In this document: positions 1 to 8,370 of the stretch, one piece after another
Position numbering within the stretch: position 1 is the stretch's first letter
Layout of the letters: each line of letters opens with the position of its first letter
NCBI GenBank assembly: GCA_017792445.1
Contig: CP051232.1
Location: 3,818,001 to 3,882,000 of the forward strand
Length of the DNA stretch: 64,000 nucleotides
Source of the DNA: Maritimibacter sp.
Lineage (GTDB): Bacteria; Pseudomonadota; Alphaproteobacteria; Rhodobacterales; Rhodobacteraceae
Reading direction: 5' to 3'
The notes under the pieces: model-generated
Seen by the model: only the letters and a program-made list of their open reading frames with translations
Database searches by the model: none
Told to the model about the DNA's origin: nothing
Position numbers and translations under genes: made by a program

Positions 1-1454
1 CGGTCGAGTTCCGCGCGCAGCTTGGCGGTGCCGTCCGCCGACATGCCCAGCAGGCCGACCCACTGGCCGTCCGCCGCGTCCACCGCGCCGATCTGGCGGA
101 CCTTCGGCGCCGCACCGGTCGCGAACCCGCCCTCGTAGGGCGCGGAACAGGCCACCAGGTCGCGGTCCTTGTCGGTGCCGGTCAGGTTGGGATCGACCAG
201 AACCACGAAATCCTCGGTCCGGTCGCCCAAAAGGCTGACGAAGAACGGCTGGAACACGATATCGCCGTAGCCAACGATGGCGGCCCCGGTCAGGGCATCG
301 CGGGCGCAGGCGAGCGAGGCCGCCTCGCCGGTGGTGGCGTAGTCCGGGTTCAGCGCCTTCGAGATGTTCTCGCCCTCGACCGCGTCGTGGCAGTAGCCGG
401 CGACCACGGTGACGTTCTTCACGTGCTCGCGCCGAAAGGCATCCAACTGGCGGGCAAGGATGGACTGGCCGCGCACGTTGACCATGCATTTGGGCCGGTC
501 CTCGGTCAGCGCGCCAAGGTCGCTGCCGCGTGTGGCGGCGAGGATCACGGCGGACCGTTCGGGCTGCGCGGCAAGATAGACCTTCTCGGCCTCTTCCAGT
601 TCGCTGGCATTGGCCAGCGCGAAGACGTCCTCGAGGGGCGCGACCTCGCTTTCGATTTCCAGCAGCGTCTGCTGTTCGAAGATCTTGCGGCTGACCTCGC
701 GCATCGACTGGATCGCGGCGCGCAGGTTGTGGTTGGCCCAGATCACCGTCGACACGCCCGCGTCGCGGAACTGGTCGGTGGGCGTGCGGTAATACTTGGT
801 CGGGATGACGATCACCGGGCAGCGCGAATGGTCCCACAGCCGGTTGAATTCAAGGATCTCGTCGGCGTCGCGCTTGCGCGAATGGATCACCAGAGCGTCG
901 GCGCCCGCGTCGGCATAGGCGTCGGCGCGCTTCAGCGCCTCGTCCATGCCCTGACCCGCGATCAGCGCCTCAATCCGGGCCACGACCGAGAAATCCGGGT
1001 GTTCCTGCGTGTCCTTGCCCGCTTTGATCTTGCCGCAGAACTCTTCGATGTCGGCAAGGTCGTCGCCTTCGCTGAGGAAGCTGTTCGTCTTCGGGAAGAT
1101 CTTGTCCTCGATGCAGACGCCCGCGATGCCGCGCTGGCACAGCTTCTTCACCAGACGGCGGAAGTTGTTGAAGTTGCCATAGCCGGTGTCGCCGTCCACG
1201 AGGATCGGCACGGTGGTCGCGTCGGACATGTATTCCAGCACGTCCAGCACCTGCGTCCACGACAGTTCGTTGTTGTCGCGCACCCCCAGCGTGGCCGAGA
1301 TCGACAGGCCCGAGGCCCAGACGCCGCCGAAGCCGGCCTCTTCGACGATCTTGGCCGACAGGCCGGAATGCGCCTCCATCAGGAAGGACAGGTCCTTCGA
1401 CTGAAGAAGTTCGCGAAGCTGGGTGAACTTGGAACGATCATGGCGTTGCAGCAC
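1..1454 (-). CDS. phosphoenolpyruvate mutase fused to a nucleotidyltransferase (3' end outside window)
   Basis: About 484 codons are visible; the C-terminus runs off the left edge. Residues ~10-290 form a PEP-mutase/isocitrate-lyase-type barrel: WASGLS at 46-51, acidic metal-binding DGDTGYGN at 87-94, and E116-D117-K118 followed five residues later by N124-S125, the EDK-X5-NS signature of true PEP mutases. From ~302 a nucleotidyltransferase domain starts ([12 protein letters not shown], then LTEDRPK). PEP mutase makes phosphonopyruvate, the first step to C-P compounds; the fused domain probably activates a phosphonate as a nucleotide ester (inference). The frame has no usable ATG. GTG at 1454 with AAAGG about 9 nt upstream is the best start. 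It is divergent from the TauE-type gene across ~110 bp. Confidence 0.82.
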   Translation of the reverse strand, partial: MLQRHDRSKFTQLRELLQSKDLSFLMEAHSGLSAKIVEEAGFGGVWASGLSISATLGVRDNNELSWTQVLDVLEYMSDATTVPILVDGDTGYGNFNNFRRLVKKLCQRGIAGVCIEDKIFPKTNSFLSEGDDLADIEEFCGKIKAGKDTQEHPDFSVVARIEALIAGQGMDEALKRADAYADAGADALVIHSRKRDADEILEFNRLWDHSRCPVIVIPTKYYRTPTDQFRDAGVSTVIWANHNLRAAIQSMREVSRKIFEQQTLLEIESEVAPLEDVFALANASELEEAEKVYLAAQPERSAVILAATRGSDLGALTEDRPKCMVNVRGQSILARQLDAFRREHVKNVTVVAGYCHDAVEGENISKALNPDYATTGEAASLACARDALTGAAIVGYGDIVFQPFFVSLLGDRTEDFVVLVDPNLTGTDKDRDLVACSAPYEGGFATGAAPKVRQIGAVDAADGQWVGLLGMSADGTAKLRAELD

Positions 1455-1563
1455 GATGCGGGGACCTTTACGGAGGCGGACAACTCCCCTTGGTCTGACC
1501 CATCGGGGCCGCGAAGTAAATGGGAGGACCCCCCGACATGACCGACGCTAACAGGCCCTGCGC

Positions 1564-2313
1564 ATGAGTGCCGAGTTGGTGGGCGAGTTCGCGCTTATCT
1601 TCGTCGCTCTGGCGCTTGGCGGGCTGCTGAAAGGCGCGGTCGGGGCAGGGGCGCCGGTGGTGGCGGTGCCGGTTCTGGCGCTGTTCTTCGACGTGAAGCT
1701 GGCGGTTGCCGTGATGGTGATTCCCAACCTTTTCAGCAACCTGTGGCAGGGCTGGCAGTATCGGAAATCAAGGCTGCCCCGCCCGTTCACCTTGGGCCTT
1801 GCCCTGTCCGGCGCGATCGGCGCGGGAACCGGCAGCGTGATCCTTGCACTGGTGCCGTCGAACCTGCTGCTGCTGGCGGTGGCGGTGACCGTGCTGTTCT
1901 ACATCGCGTTCCGGCTGGCACGGCCCGACTGGGGGCTGAGCTATCCGGCGGCGCTGCGGGTCGTCTGGCCCGCGGGCTTCGTGGCGGGCAACCTGCAAGG
2001 GGCCACGGGCATCTCGGCGCCGGTCTCGATCAGCTTCCTGAACGCGATGCGGCTGGACCGGCTGGCCTTCCTTGCCACGATCTCGGTCTTTTTCGCGCTG
2101 ATGTCGGTGGTGCAGATCCCGGTGCTTTGGGCCTATGGGCTGATGGACTGGCAACTGGTGGCATACGGCGTCGCCGCCATCGTGCCGCTTCTGGCCTTTA
2201 TGCCGGTGGGCAACTACATCGCGCGCTTCGTGCCCGCGAAGCTGTTCGACCGGATCATCCTTGCCCTGCTGGCGCTGATCGCGGTGCGGATGATCTGGAA
2301 GGCGCTCGGGTAG
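1564..2313 (+). CDS. TauE/SafE family membrane exporter
   Basis: A 249-residue, almost wholly hydrophobic protein with about eight predicted membrane segments. The N-terminal stretch GGLLKGAVGAGAPVVAVPVL is typical of the TauE/SafE (formerly DUF81) family of inner-membrane anion exporters, which move sulfite, sulfoacetate and related organic anions. Length is normal for the family. It is divergent from the PEP-mutase fusion, so a link to phosphonate or sulfonate metabolism is possible, but position is the only evidence. The substrate cannot be read from the sequence. Confidence 0.85.
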   Translation: MSAELVGEFALIFVALALGGLLKGAVGAGAPVVAVPVLALFFDVKLAVAVMVIPNLFSNLWQGWQYRKSRLPRPFTLGLALSGAIGAGTGSVILALVPSNLLLLAVAVTVLFYIAFRLARPDWGLSYPAALRVVWPAGFVAGNLQGATGISAPVSISFLNAMRLDRLAFLATISVFFALMSVVQIPVLWAYGLMDWQLVAYGVAAIVPLLAFMPVGNYIARFVPAKLFDRIILALLALIAVRMIWKALG

Positions 2314-2336
2314 GGCGCCTTCCGAGAGTCACCGCC

Positions 2337-3317
2337 TCAGGTGTCGTGCGACATCACCTCTTCCAGGTGGCTCGCACAACCGGTCAGGGCGGCATAGTCG
2401 TCCTCGACCACCGAGACGCCGAAGTTGCCCATGAAGCCGGCAAAGCGGCCCTTGTCGCGGAACGCCTCGTTAAAGCCGAACCGTTCGAGATAGGGGGCGA
2501 AGGCGGTGGCGACGCCGCCGATCAGGTAGATGCCGCCGAAGGGCAGCACGTTCAGCGCGAGGTTGCCGATGACCGAGCCGAACAGTCGAACGTAGACCTT
2601 CGCCGTTTCCTCGGCCCTCGGATCGCTGCCATCGGCGAGGCCCGCCATGATGTCGGCGGCGCGCTTCTCGCGCAGGTCGCCGGCCTCGTGCCCGACCCAC
2701 GCATAGATCCGTTCCAGCCCGCGACCGGCCAGAACATCCTCGATGCCCGGAAAGCCGTGCGCGGTTTCGACGAACTTCGCCAGCCGCAGGTCGGCCTCGT
2801 TGCGGATCGGCATGTTGGCGTGGCCCGCCTCGGCGGGCGGAACGATGCGGCCGCGGCGGGTGTGATAGGCGGTGGCCGAGTTGAAGCCGGTGCCCGCGCC
2901 GACGACCAGACGGGTGGCATCGGGCGCGGCATCGGGCATCGGGATGATCGGGCGCAGGCTGTCGGGCGCAAGATGTTCCAGCGCGAAGCCCTGCGCCTGT
3001 AGGTCGTTCAGGATCGAGACCGTTTCGGCCTGCGCGGATTTCGCCACGCTTGCCGCGTCGATCCGCCAGTCGAGGTTCGTCAACTGCCCAACGCCGTCCC
3101 GCACCGGCCCCGCGACCGCCACACAGGCGCCCGAGCAGTCCACGCCGCCCTCGGCTTCGAGGAATTCGCGCAGGACCGAGTCGAGGCCGGGATAATCCGC
3201 GTTGCGGTAGCGGCGCACCGTTTCCGGTACGACGCGCAGGCGTTCGGCAAGGGCCACCCGTGTGTTGGTGCCGCCGATGTCGGCGACAAGCGAGTAGCGG
3301 TCGGGAGTGCGGGCCAT
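2337..3317 (-). CDS. glk: glucokinase
   Basis: A 326-residue protein of the bacterial Glk family. It has the N-terminal phosphate-binding motif VADIGGTNTRVAL (residues ~12-24), a substrate-loop TNLDWRI motif, and GAGTGFNSA with a downstream acidic EAGH stretch typical of glucokinases. It phosphorylates cytosolic glucose with ATP. It is the last gene of a minus-strand unit, three bases after the GH1 glucosidase, so it would capture glucose released by the two glucosidases of this locus. The start is the ATG after AGAGG overlapping the end of the upstream gene. Confidence 0.93.
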   Translation of the reverse strand: MARTPDRYSLVADIGGTNTRVALAERLRVVPETVRRYRNADYPGLDSVLREFLEAEGGVDCSGACVAVAGPVRDGVGQLTNLDWRIDAASVAKSAQAETVSILNDLQAQGFALEHLAPDSLRPIIPMPDAAPDATRLVVGAGTGFNSATAYHTRRGRIVPPAEAGHANMPIRNEADLRLAKFVETAHGFPGIEDVLAGRGLERIYAWVGHEAGDLREKRAADIMAGLADGSDPRAEETAKVYVRLFGSVIGNLALNVLPFGGIYLIGGVATAFAPYLERFGFNEAFRDKGRFAGFMGNFGVSVVEDDYAALTGCASHLEEVMSHDT

Positions 3318-3320
3318 GGG

Positions 3321-4646
3321 CTACCTCTTCAGCGCGGTCTTCAGCGCGTGATAGGACTGTTTCGGCGTCCGTTCCAGCGTGTCGAAGTCCACGTGGATCA
3401 GGCCGAACCGCTTTTCATAGCCAAGCGCCCATTCGTAGTTGTCCAGCAGCGACCAGATGAAATAGCCGCGCACGTCGATCCCTTCCGAGATCGCCTTCTG
3501 CACCGCGTCCATGTGGATGTTGAGATAGTCGATCCGGTGCTGGTCGTGGACCTCGCCGTTCTGGATCACGTCCGATGCCGACATGCCGTTCTCGGTCACG
3601 TAGATCGGAATGTTGCGGGCATAGGCCTGACCGACGCGGGTCAGCATGCCGTAAAGGCCCTCGGGATAGATCTCCCAACCCATCGTGGTCTGCGGCAGGT
3701 CGCCGACGCCTTCGTGCAGGTCTCCGGGAAGGCCGGTGTCACCGGGCGAGACAAGCTTGCGGGTGTAGTAGTTGATGCCCGCCCAATCAACGGGTTGCGA
3801 GATGGACTTCATGTCATCCTCCCAACCCTTCGGCATGTGCGCTTCCAGCATGTCCAGCACGTCGGGCGGATAGGTGCCCGAGTAGATGCCACTTAGGAAC
3901 CACCGGTTGTAGATGCCGTCGTACATGCGCGCGGCGGCGGCGGCCTCGTCGGATTCGTCGGCGGGCAGAACGTATTCGTGGTTCGTCACCGCGCCGAGGT
4001 TCTTCATGCCCAGACCGCGCATCACCTCGATCGCGCGGCCGTGGCCCAGCAGGACGTGGTGCATCGCGCGGGCGGCGGCGCGGATATCGCGAACGCCGGG
4101 TGCATGCGCGCCCATGAAGTGGCTCAGCCACGCCACGCACCACGGCTCGTTGATCGGCGCGGCGGCGTGGACGCGGTCGCCGATGCGGCCCATGATGACC
4201 TCGGTGAACTCGCCGAACCATTCGGCAATGTCGCGGTTGCGCCAGCCGCCCTTGTCGACCAGCGGCGAGGGCAGTTCCCAGTGATACAGCGTCGGGAATG
4301 GCTTCAGCCCACGGGCCAGCATCGCGTCAACAAGGCGGTCGTAGAAGTCCAGTCCCTCGGGGTTGGGCGTGCCGGTGCCCTCGGGCAGAACACGCGCCCA
4401 CGAGGTCGAGAAGCGGTAGGCGTCAAGGCCCATTCCCGCAGCCAGATCAAGGTCTTCCTCGAACCGGTTGTAGTGGTCGCAGGCGCGTGCCCCGTTCTCT
4501 GCGCGCACCACGTTGCCGGGGGTTGCGGCGAAGTCGTCCCATTGGGTGCGGCCTGCGCCGCCCTGTCCGTGGCCCTCGATCTGGTAGGAAGAGGTTGCGG
4601 CCCCGAAGATGAAATCCTTCGGGAAGTCGGCGCGGGTATGTCTCAT
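3321..4646 (-). CDS. GH1 family beta-glucosidase
   Basis: A 441-residue TIM-barrel glycoside hydrolase of family 1, usual length, with no signal peptide and so cytoplasmic. The N-terminus DFIFGAATSSYQIEG is the GH1 signature. The acid/base glutamate is E167 in APINEP (most members have TxNEP) and the nucleophile is E352 in YVTENG. The family hydrolyses beta-linked glucosides to glucose. It lies between the LacI regulator and glk, all on the minus strand, opposite an alpha-glucoside uptake operon. GAGGA five bases before the ATG supports the start. Confidence 0.93.
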   Translation of the reverse strand: MRHTRADFPKDFIFGAATSSYQIEGHGQGGAGRTQWDDFAATPGNVVRAENGARACDHYNRFEEDLDLAAGMGLDAYRFSTSWARVLPEGTGTPNPEGLDFYDRLVDAMLARGLKPFPTLYHWELPSPLVDKGGWRNRDIAEWFGEFTEVIMGRIGDRVHAAAPINEPWCVAWLSHFMGAHAPGVRDIRAAARAMHHVLLGHGRAIEVMRGLGMKNLGAVTNHEYVLPADESDEAAAAARMYDGIYNRWFLSGIYSGTYPPDVLDMLEAHMPKGWEDDMKSISQPVDWAGINYYTRKLVSPGDTGLPGDLHEGVGDLPQTTMGWEIYPEGLYGMLTRVGQAYARNIPIYVTENGMSASDVIQNGEVHDQHRIDYLNIHMDAVQKAISEGIDVRGYFIWSLLDNYEWALGYEKRFGLIHVDFDTLERTPKQSYHALKTALKR

Positions 4647-4683
4647 GTAGTCCTCGTGGTTCGGGTCCGGACCGGGAGGTCGG

Positions 4684-5727
4684 TCAGGTGTCTCGGGCGG
4701 TGCGGGCCGGGGCCGGTCCGGTGGACTGGCCCACGGTCAGGTCGGCTTCAAGTAGGACCTGCTGCGCAGGCTGAACAGGGTTCTGTACCAACGAGATGAC
4801 GCGCTCGGCGCAAAGCCGCCCCGCGTCGCGCACGGATGAGCGGGTTGCCGTGAAGATCGGCACCTCGCCGCGGTTCGACAGATAGCTGAGGTCGTCGTCG
4901 TGGGTGATGATCGACACGTCACGCGCCATTGCCAGCCCGCGCGCCTCGATCGCGCGGCGCACCCCGAGTGCGGCGATGATCGACGAGCACAGGAAGGCGG
5001 ACGGTGGGTCGGCAAGGTCCAGCATCTCTCCGGCAGAGCGATAGCCGTAGGCCTCGGTCATCTCGTCGGAACGGATCAGGTCCGGGTCGGGGGCGATGCC
5101 GCGCGTGGCCAACGCCTGCGTGTAGCCGTCAAGGCGGCGGGCGGCGAAATCCATCGACACCAGCCCGTTGATCAGCGCGATGCGGCGGTGGCCGAGGTCC
5201 AGCAGGAACTCGGTCGCGCGGTAGAAAGCGCGCAGGTTGTTGACGTCGACCCAGTCGTAATCGTCCGCATGGCGGGACATGCGGCCGTGGACCACGAAGG
5301 GCAGGCCGATGTCGCGCAGCATGGCGATGCGCTCGTCGTCGGTGCGGGGGCCGTGTACGATGATGCCGTCCACGGACCGTTTCGCGGCAAGCTCGCGATA
5401 GGCGGCTTCCTCGCCGTCGTCGGGCACCAGCGACAGCACCATGTCGAAGCCATGCTGCAGATAGGCTTCGCCTGCGCCCGCCACGAAGTCGGCGAAGATC
5501 GGGTTTACCATCTCGTGCTTGGCGGAGACTGGAATCACGTGGCCGATCGCCATGGACCGGCCGGTCGCAAGGCTTTTCGCGCGGGCGTTCGGGCGGTAAT
5601 TGTGCGCTTGCGCAGCTTCCAGCACTTTGCGGCGGGTGGCCTCTGCAACCTCGGGATAGCCGTTCAGCGCGCGGCTGACGGTTGTCTGGGAAAGTCCAAG
5701 GGTTTCAGAGAGTTGCTTGAGGTTCAT
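4684..5727 (-). CDS. aglR: LacI-family repressor of the alpha-glucoside locus
   Basis: A 347-residue LacI/GalR regulator. The N-terminal helix-turn-helix reads LKQLSETLGLSQTTVSRALN and is followed by the hinge, then a periplasmic-binding-protein-like sugar sensor. The frame can be read upstream to a TTG at 5769, but that codon lies inside a LacI-type palindrome. The ATG at 5727, giving MNLKQL, matches normal LacI N-termini and is chosen. It is divergent from the aglE-like gene and heads the bgl-glk unit. Gene order matches aglR-aglEFGAK of Sinorhizobium meliloti (established knowledge), so it probably represses both units until an alpha-glucoside or its product binds. Confidence 0.88.
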   Translation of the reverse strand: MNLKQLSETLGLSQTTVSRALNGYPEVAEATRRKVLEAAQAHNYRPNARAKSLATGRSMAIGHVIPVSAKHEMVNPIFADFVAGAGEAYLQHGFDMVLSLVPDDGEEAAYRELAAKRSVDGIIVHGPRTDDERIAMLRDIGLPFVVHGRMSRHADDYDWVDVNNLRAFYRATEFLLDLGHRRIALINGLVSMDFAARRLDGYTQALATRGIAPDPDLIRSDEMTEAYGYRSAGEMLDLADPPSAFLCSSIIAALGVRRAIEARGLAMARDVSIITHDDDLSYLSNRGEVPIFTATRSSVRDAGRLCAERVISLVQNPVQPAQQVLLEADLTVGQSTGPAPARTARDT

Positions 5728-5765
5728 GGGCAGCGGATTATTCGAGCGGCGCGCCGCGGACGACG

Positions 5766-5779
5766 CCAAAGCGCTTTGA
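5766..5779. promoter_or_regulatory. LacI-type operator O1 (aglR-proximal)
   Basis: Near-perfect palindrome CCAAAGCGCTTTGA; the inner 12 bp (5767-5778) are perfectly symmetrical with the central CG/GC typical of LacI-family sites. It lies about 40 bp upstream of the aglR ATG, consistent with autorepression. Its core is identical to the site at 5932-5945. Confidence 0.75.
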
Positions 5780-5784
5780 GCGTA

Positions 5785-5822
5785 TCTTTGACCCTAGAGC
5801 CCGCCGGACAGAAGGTCAAAGA
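5785..5822. repeat. 9-bp inverted repeat in the agl control region
   Basis: TCTTTGACC (5785-5793) and its exact complement GGTCAAAGA (5814-5822) are separated by 20 bp. It lies between the two LacI-type operators next to O1. It could be a second regulator's site or a stem in the aglR leader. The sequence does not decide. Confidence 0.4.
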
Positions 5823-5880
5823 CTAAGCATTCTGCGGTGCGTCAATGCAGGTGCAGAAATAACTGTTACATTTTGCCCGT

Positions 5881-5908
5881 TTGACGAATCCCGGTTGACA
5901 GTTAATTA
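5881..5908 (+). promoter_or_regulatory. possible promoter of aglEFGAK
   Basis: TTGACG (5881-5886) and TAATTA (5903-5908) are spaced by 16 bp in an A+T-rich patch. A start here would put operator O2 just downstream of the transcription start, a normal repressor position. The -10 match is weak, so this is a proposal only. Confidence 0.3.
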
Positions 5909-5931
5909 CCAATCAAAGAGCCTTTCATCGC

Positions 5932-5945
5932 CCAAAGCGCTTTGG
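5932..5945. promoter_or_regulatory. LacI-type operator O2 (aglE-proximal)
   Basis: Perfect 14-bp palindrome CCAAAGCGCTTTGG about 60 bp upstream of the aglE ATG. Its centre is 166 bp from that of O1, a distance compatible with looping by a LacI-family tetramer or with two independent dimers. Confidence 0.8.
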
Positions 5946-6005
5946 TGAGATCCGGCGCTTCGTTCAGTGGAAAGGCGCACAGCGCCGAACCGGGAGGGAT
6001 ACCCT

Positions 6006-7268
6006 ATGAAACACGTACTTTATTCAGGCGCCGCAGCTGTCGCGCTGACGGCCGGCATGGCCAAGGCCGAGCAGCTGACGGTTTTCGGCCCGTGGCTTGG
6101 CCCGGACCAGGAGATGGTCGAACAGGTGCTTGGCGCCTTCGCCGAACAGTCGGGCCACGATGTCCGCTACGTCGGTTCGGACAGTTTCGAACAGCAGATC
6201 GTCGTCGACGCCGAGGCCGGCTCGGCCCCGAACATCGCGATCTTCCCGCAGCCCGGTCTGGCCGCCGACATGGCGTCGCGCGGGTTCCTGACGCCGCTGG
6301 GCGAGGACGTGGCAAGCTGGGTCGGCGAGAACTACGCCGCCGGTCAGTCGTGGGTCGATCTCGGCACCTATGAAGGCCCCGACGGCCCGGCGCTGTACGG
6401 CTTCTTCTACAAGGTCGATGTGAAATCGCTGGTCTGGTACGTGCCCGAGAACTTCGAGGATTTCGGCTACGAGATCCCCGAGACGATGGAAGACCTGAAG
6501 GCGCTTGAAGAGCAGATGATCGCCGACGGCGAAACGCCGTGGTGCGTCGGTCTGGGCTCTGGCGGCGCGACCGGCTGGCCGGCGACCGACTGGGTCGAGG
6601 ACCTTGTCCTGCGCACGCAGCCGCCCGAGGTCTATGACGGCTGGGTCAGCAACGAGATCCCGTTCAACGACGAACGCATCGTCGCCGCGATCGAGGAATT
6701 CGGATCCTTCATCGAGGACGACAAGGTGTCCGGCGGCCGTGGCGCGGTGGCGTCGACCGACTTCCGCGACTCGCCCAAGGGCCTGTTCGACGTGCCCGCA
6801 CAGTGCATGATGCACCGTCAGGCCTCGTTCATCCCGGCGTTCTTCCCGGAGGGCACCGAAGTGGGTGTCGACGCCGACTTCTTCTACTTCCCGGCCTACG
6901 CCGAGAAGGACCTTGGCACCCCGGTGCTGGGCGCCGGTACGCTTTGGGCGATCACCAACGAGAACGAGGCGGCGCATGAGCTGATCGCGTTCCTGCAAAC
7001 GCCCGAGGCGCACGAGATCTGGATGGGCCTGTCGGGCTTCCTGACGCCGCACACCGGCGTGAACCTCGACGCCTTCGCCAGCGACAGCCAGCGCCAGATG
7101 AACGAGATCCTGCTTTCAGCCACCACCTTCCGCTTCGACGCATCCGACCTGATGCCGGGCGGCGTGGGCGCCGGCAGCTTCTGGACCGGCATGGTCGACT
7201 ACGCGGGCGGCAAGGACGCCGAAGCGGTCGCGACCGAGATCCAGAACAGCTGGGACGCGCTGAAGTAA
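6006..7268 (+). CDS. aglE: alpha-glucoside ABC transporter, periplasmic binding protein
   Basis: 420 residues with a signal peptide (MKHVLYSGAAAVALTAGMAKA) and a family-1 extracellular solute-binding fold starting QLTVFGPWLGPDQ. ATG 6006 is chosen over an upstream in-frame codon because GGGAGGG lies 8-10 nt before it and the signal peptide follows directly. It should bind alpha-glucosides such as sucrose, maltose or trehalose in the periplasm and deliver them to the two permeases encoded next. First gene of a five-gene unit in the order of rhizobial aglEFGAK. A strong hairpin follows it. Confidence 0.88.
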   Translation: MKHVLYSGAAAVALTAGMAKAEQLTVFGPWLGPDQEMVEQVLGAFAEQSGHDVRYVGSDSFEQQIVVDAEAGSAPNIAIFPQPGLAADMASRGFLTPLGEDVASWVGENYAAGQSWVDLGTYEGPDGPALYGFFYKVDVKSLVWYVPENFEDFGYEIPETMEDLKALEEQMIADGETPWCVGLGSGGATGWPATDWVEDLVLRTQPPEVYDGWVSNEIPFNDERIVAAIEEFGSFIEDDKVSGGRGAVASTDFRDSPKGLFDVPAQCMMHRQASFIPAFFPEGTEVGVDADFFYFPAYAEKDLGTPVLGAGTLWAITNENEAAHELIAFLQTPEAHEIWMGLSGFLTPHTGVNLDAFASDSQRQMNEILLSATTFRFDASDLMPGGVGAGSFWTGMVDYAGGKDAEAVATEIQNSWDALK

Positions 7269-7293
7269 GCGGATCGCACCGCTGCAAGACAAC

Positions 7294-7319
7294 CGTCCGG
7301 GCCGCTGATGGCCCGGACG
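7294..7319 (+). repeat. intercistronic hairpin after aglE
   Basis: Perfect 10-bp stem CGTCCGGGCC (7294-7303) and GGCCCGGACG (7310-7319) around a 6-nt loop. No T-run follows, so it is not a standard terminator. It probably protects the 3' end of a processed aglE message, giving more binding protein than permease. Confidence 0.65.
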
Positions 7320-7350
7320 ATCCGGAACGGACCATCGGGGAGGACACGCC

Positions 7351-8352
7351 ATGAGCCCAGCGTTGCAGGCGCTCGTCACAATCGTCGTCGGCGTGGGAGG
7401 GTGTATCGGGTATTTCTATTTCTCGAACCTGATCCTCGACAAGGTGATCTTCCCGGCTCGCGGCGTGAACATCGGCCGCAATATCAACCGCGCGAACATG
7501 GTGCGCCCGTGGCTGTTCCTGTTTCCCGCGATGTTCGCCCTGACGCTGTACCTGACCTACCCGGTGTTCGAGACGCTGCGCCTGTCGCTGACCAGCCGGT
7601 CGCAGGGCGGCGCGTTTGTGGGGCTTGAAAACTATCAGAAAATGTTCGGTGAGACGAAGTTCTGGGAAGCGGTGCGCAACAACTTCCTGTGGCTTCTGGT
7701 CGTGCCCGGCCTGTCCACCGCCTTCGGCCTGCTGGCCGCGCAACTGACCGACCGGATCAAGTGGGGCAGCATCGCCAAGTCGCTGGTGTTCATGCCGATG
7801 GCGATCAGCTTCGTCGGCGCCTCGGTGATCTGGAAATTCGTCTACGACGCCAAGCCGCTTGGGCAGGAACAAATCGGTATCCTGAACGCCATCTACCTTG
7901 GTCTCGGCGGGGCAGAGCCGCAGCAGTGGCTGACCATTCCCTTCTGGAACAACTTCTTCCTGATGATCGTGCTGATCTGGATCCAGACCGGCTTTGCCAT
8001 GGTGATCCTGTCGGCGGCGCTGCGCGGCATCCCGGAAGAGACCATCGAGGCCGCGATCATCGACGGCGCGAACCCGTTCCAGATCTTCTTCAAGATCAAG
8101 GTGCCGCAGATCATGGGAACCATCGTGGTGGTCTGGACGACGATCACGCTGGTCGTGCTGAAGGTCTTCGACATCGTCTTCGCCATGACCAACGGGCAAT
8201 GGCAGACGCAGGTTCTGGCGAATTACATGTACGACAAGCTGTTCCGCACCCTCGACTGGGGCGTCGGCTCGGCGGCGGCCATGTTCATCATGGTGCTGGT
8301 GACGCCGATCCTGATCTGGAACGTGCGCAACGCGCGCAAAGAAATGCGCTGA
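7351..8352 (+). CDS. aglF: alpha-glucoside ABC transporter permease 1
   Basis: 333 residues with about seven membrane segments, and a binding-protein-dependent transport domain in the C-terminal two-thirds. The coupling-loop EAA-type motif is seen at EETIEAAIIDGANPFQIF, which docks with the ATPase. This is the MalF-type partner in the inner membrane. GGGGAGGA about 8 nt upstream supports the ATG at 7351. The next gene begins 18 bp later, so they are co-transcribed. Confidence 0.88.
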   Translation: MSPALQALVTIVVGVGGCIGYFYFSNLILDKVIFPARGVNIGRNINRANMVRPWLFLFPAMFALTLYLTYPVFETLRLSLTSRSQGGAFVGLENYQKMFGETKFWEAVRNNFLWLLVVPGLSTAFGLLAAQLTDRIKWGSIAKSLVFMPMAISFVGASVIWKFVYDAKPLGQEQIGILNAIYLGLGGAEPQQWLTIPFWNNFFLMIVLIWIQTGFAMVILSAALRGIPEETIEAAIIDGANPFQIFFKIKVPQIMGTIVVVWTTITLVVLKVFDIVFAMTNGQWQTQVLANYMYDKLFRTLDWGVGSAAAMFIMVLVTPILIWNVRNARKEMR

Positions 8353-8370
8353 GGGCAGGGGGAACACGCA

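Noticed and set aside
387-1541. A 384-codon plus-strand frame
   Set aside because: It is the antisense shadow of the PEP-mutase fusion, whose frame carries the full family motifs.
5728-5769. Upstream TTG start for the LacI regulator
   Set aside because: The codon lies inside the palindromic operator and adds residues before the normal LacI N-terminus; ATG 5727 is used.
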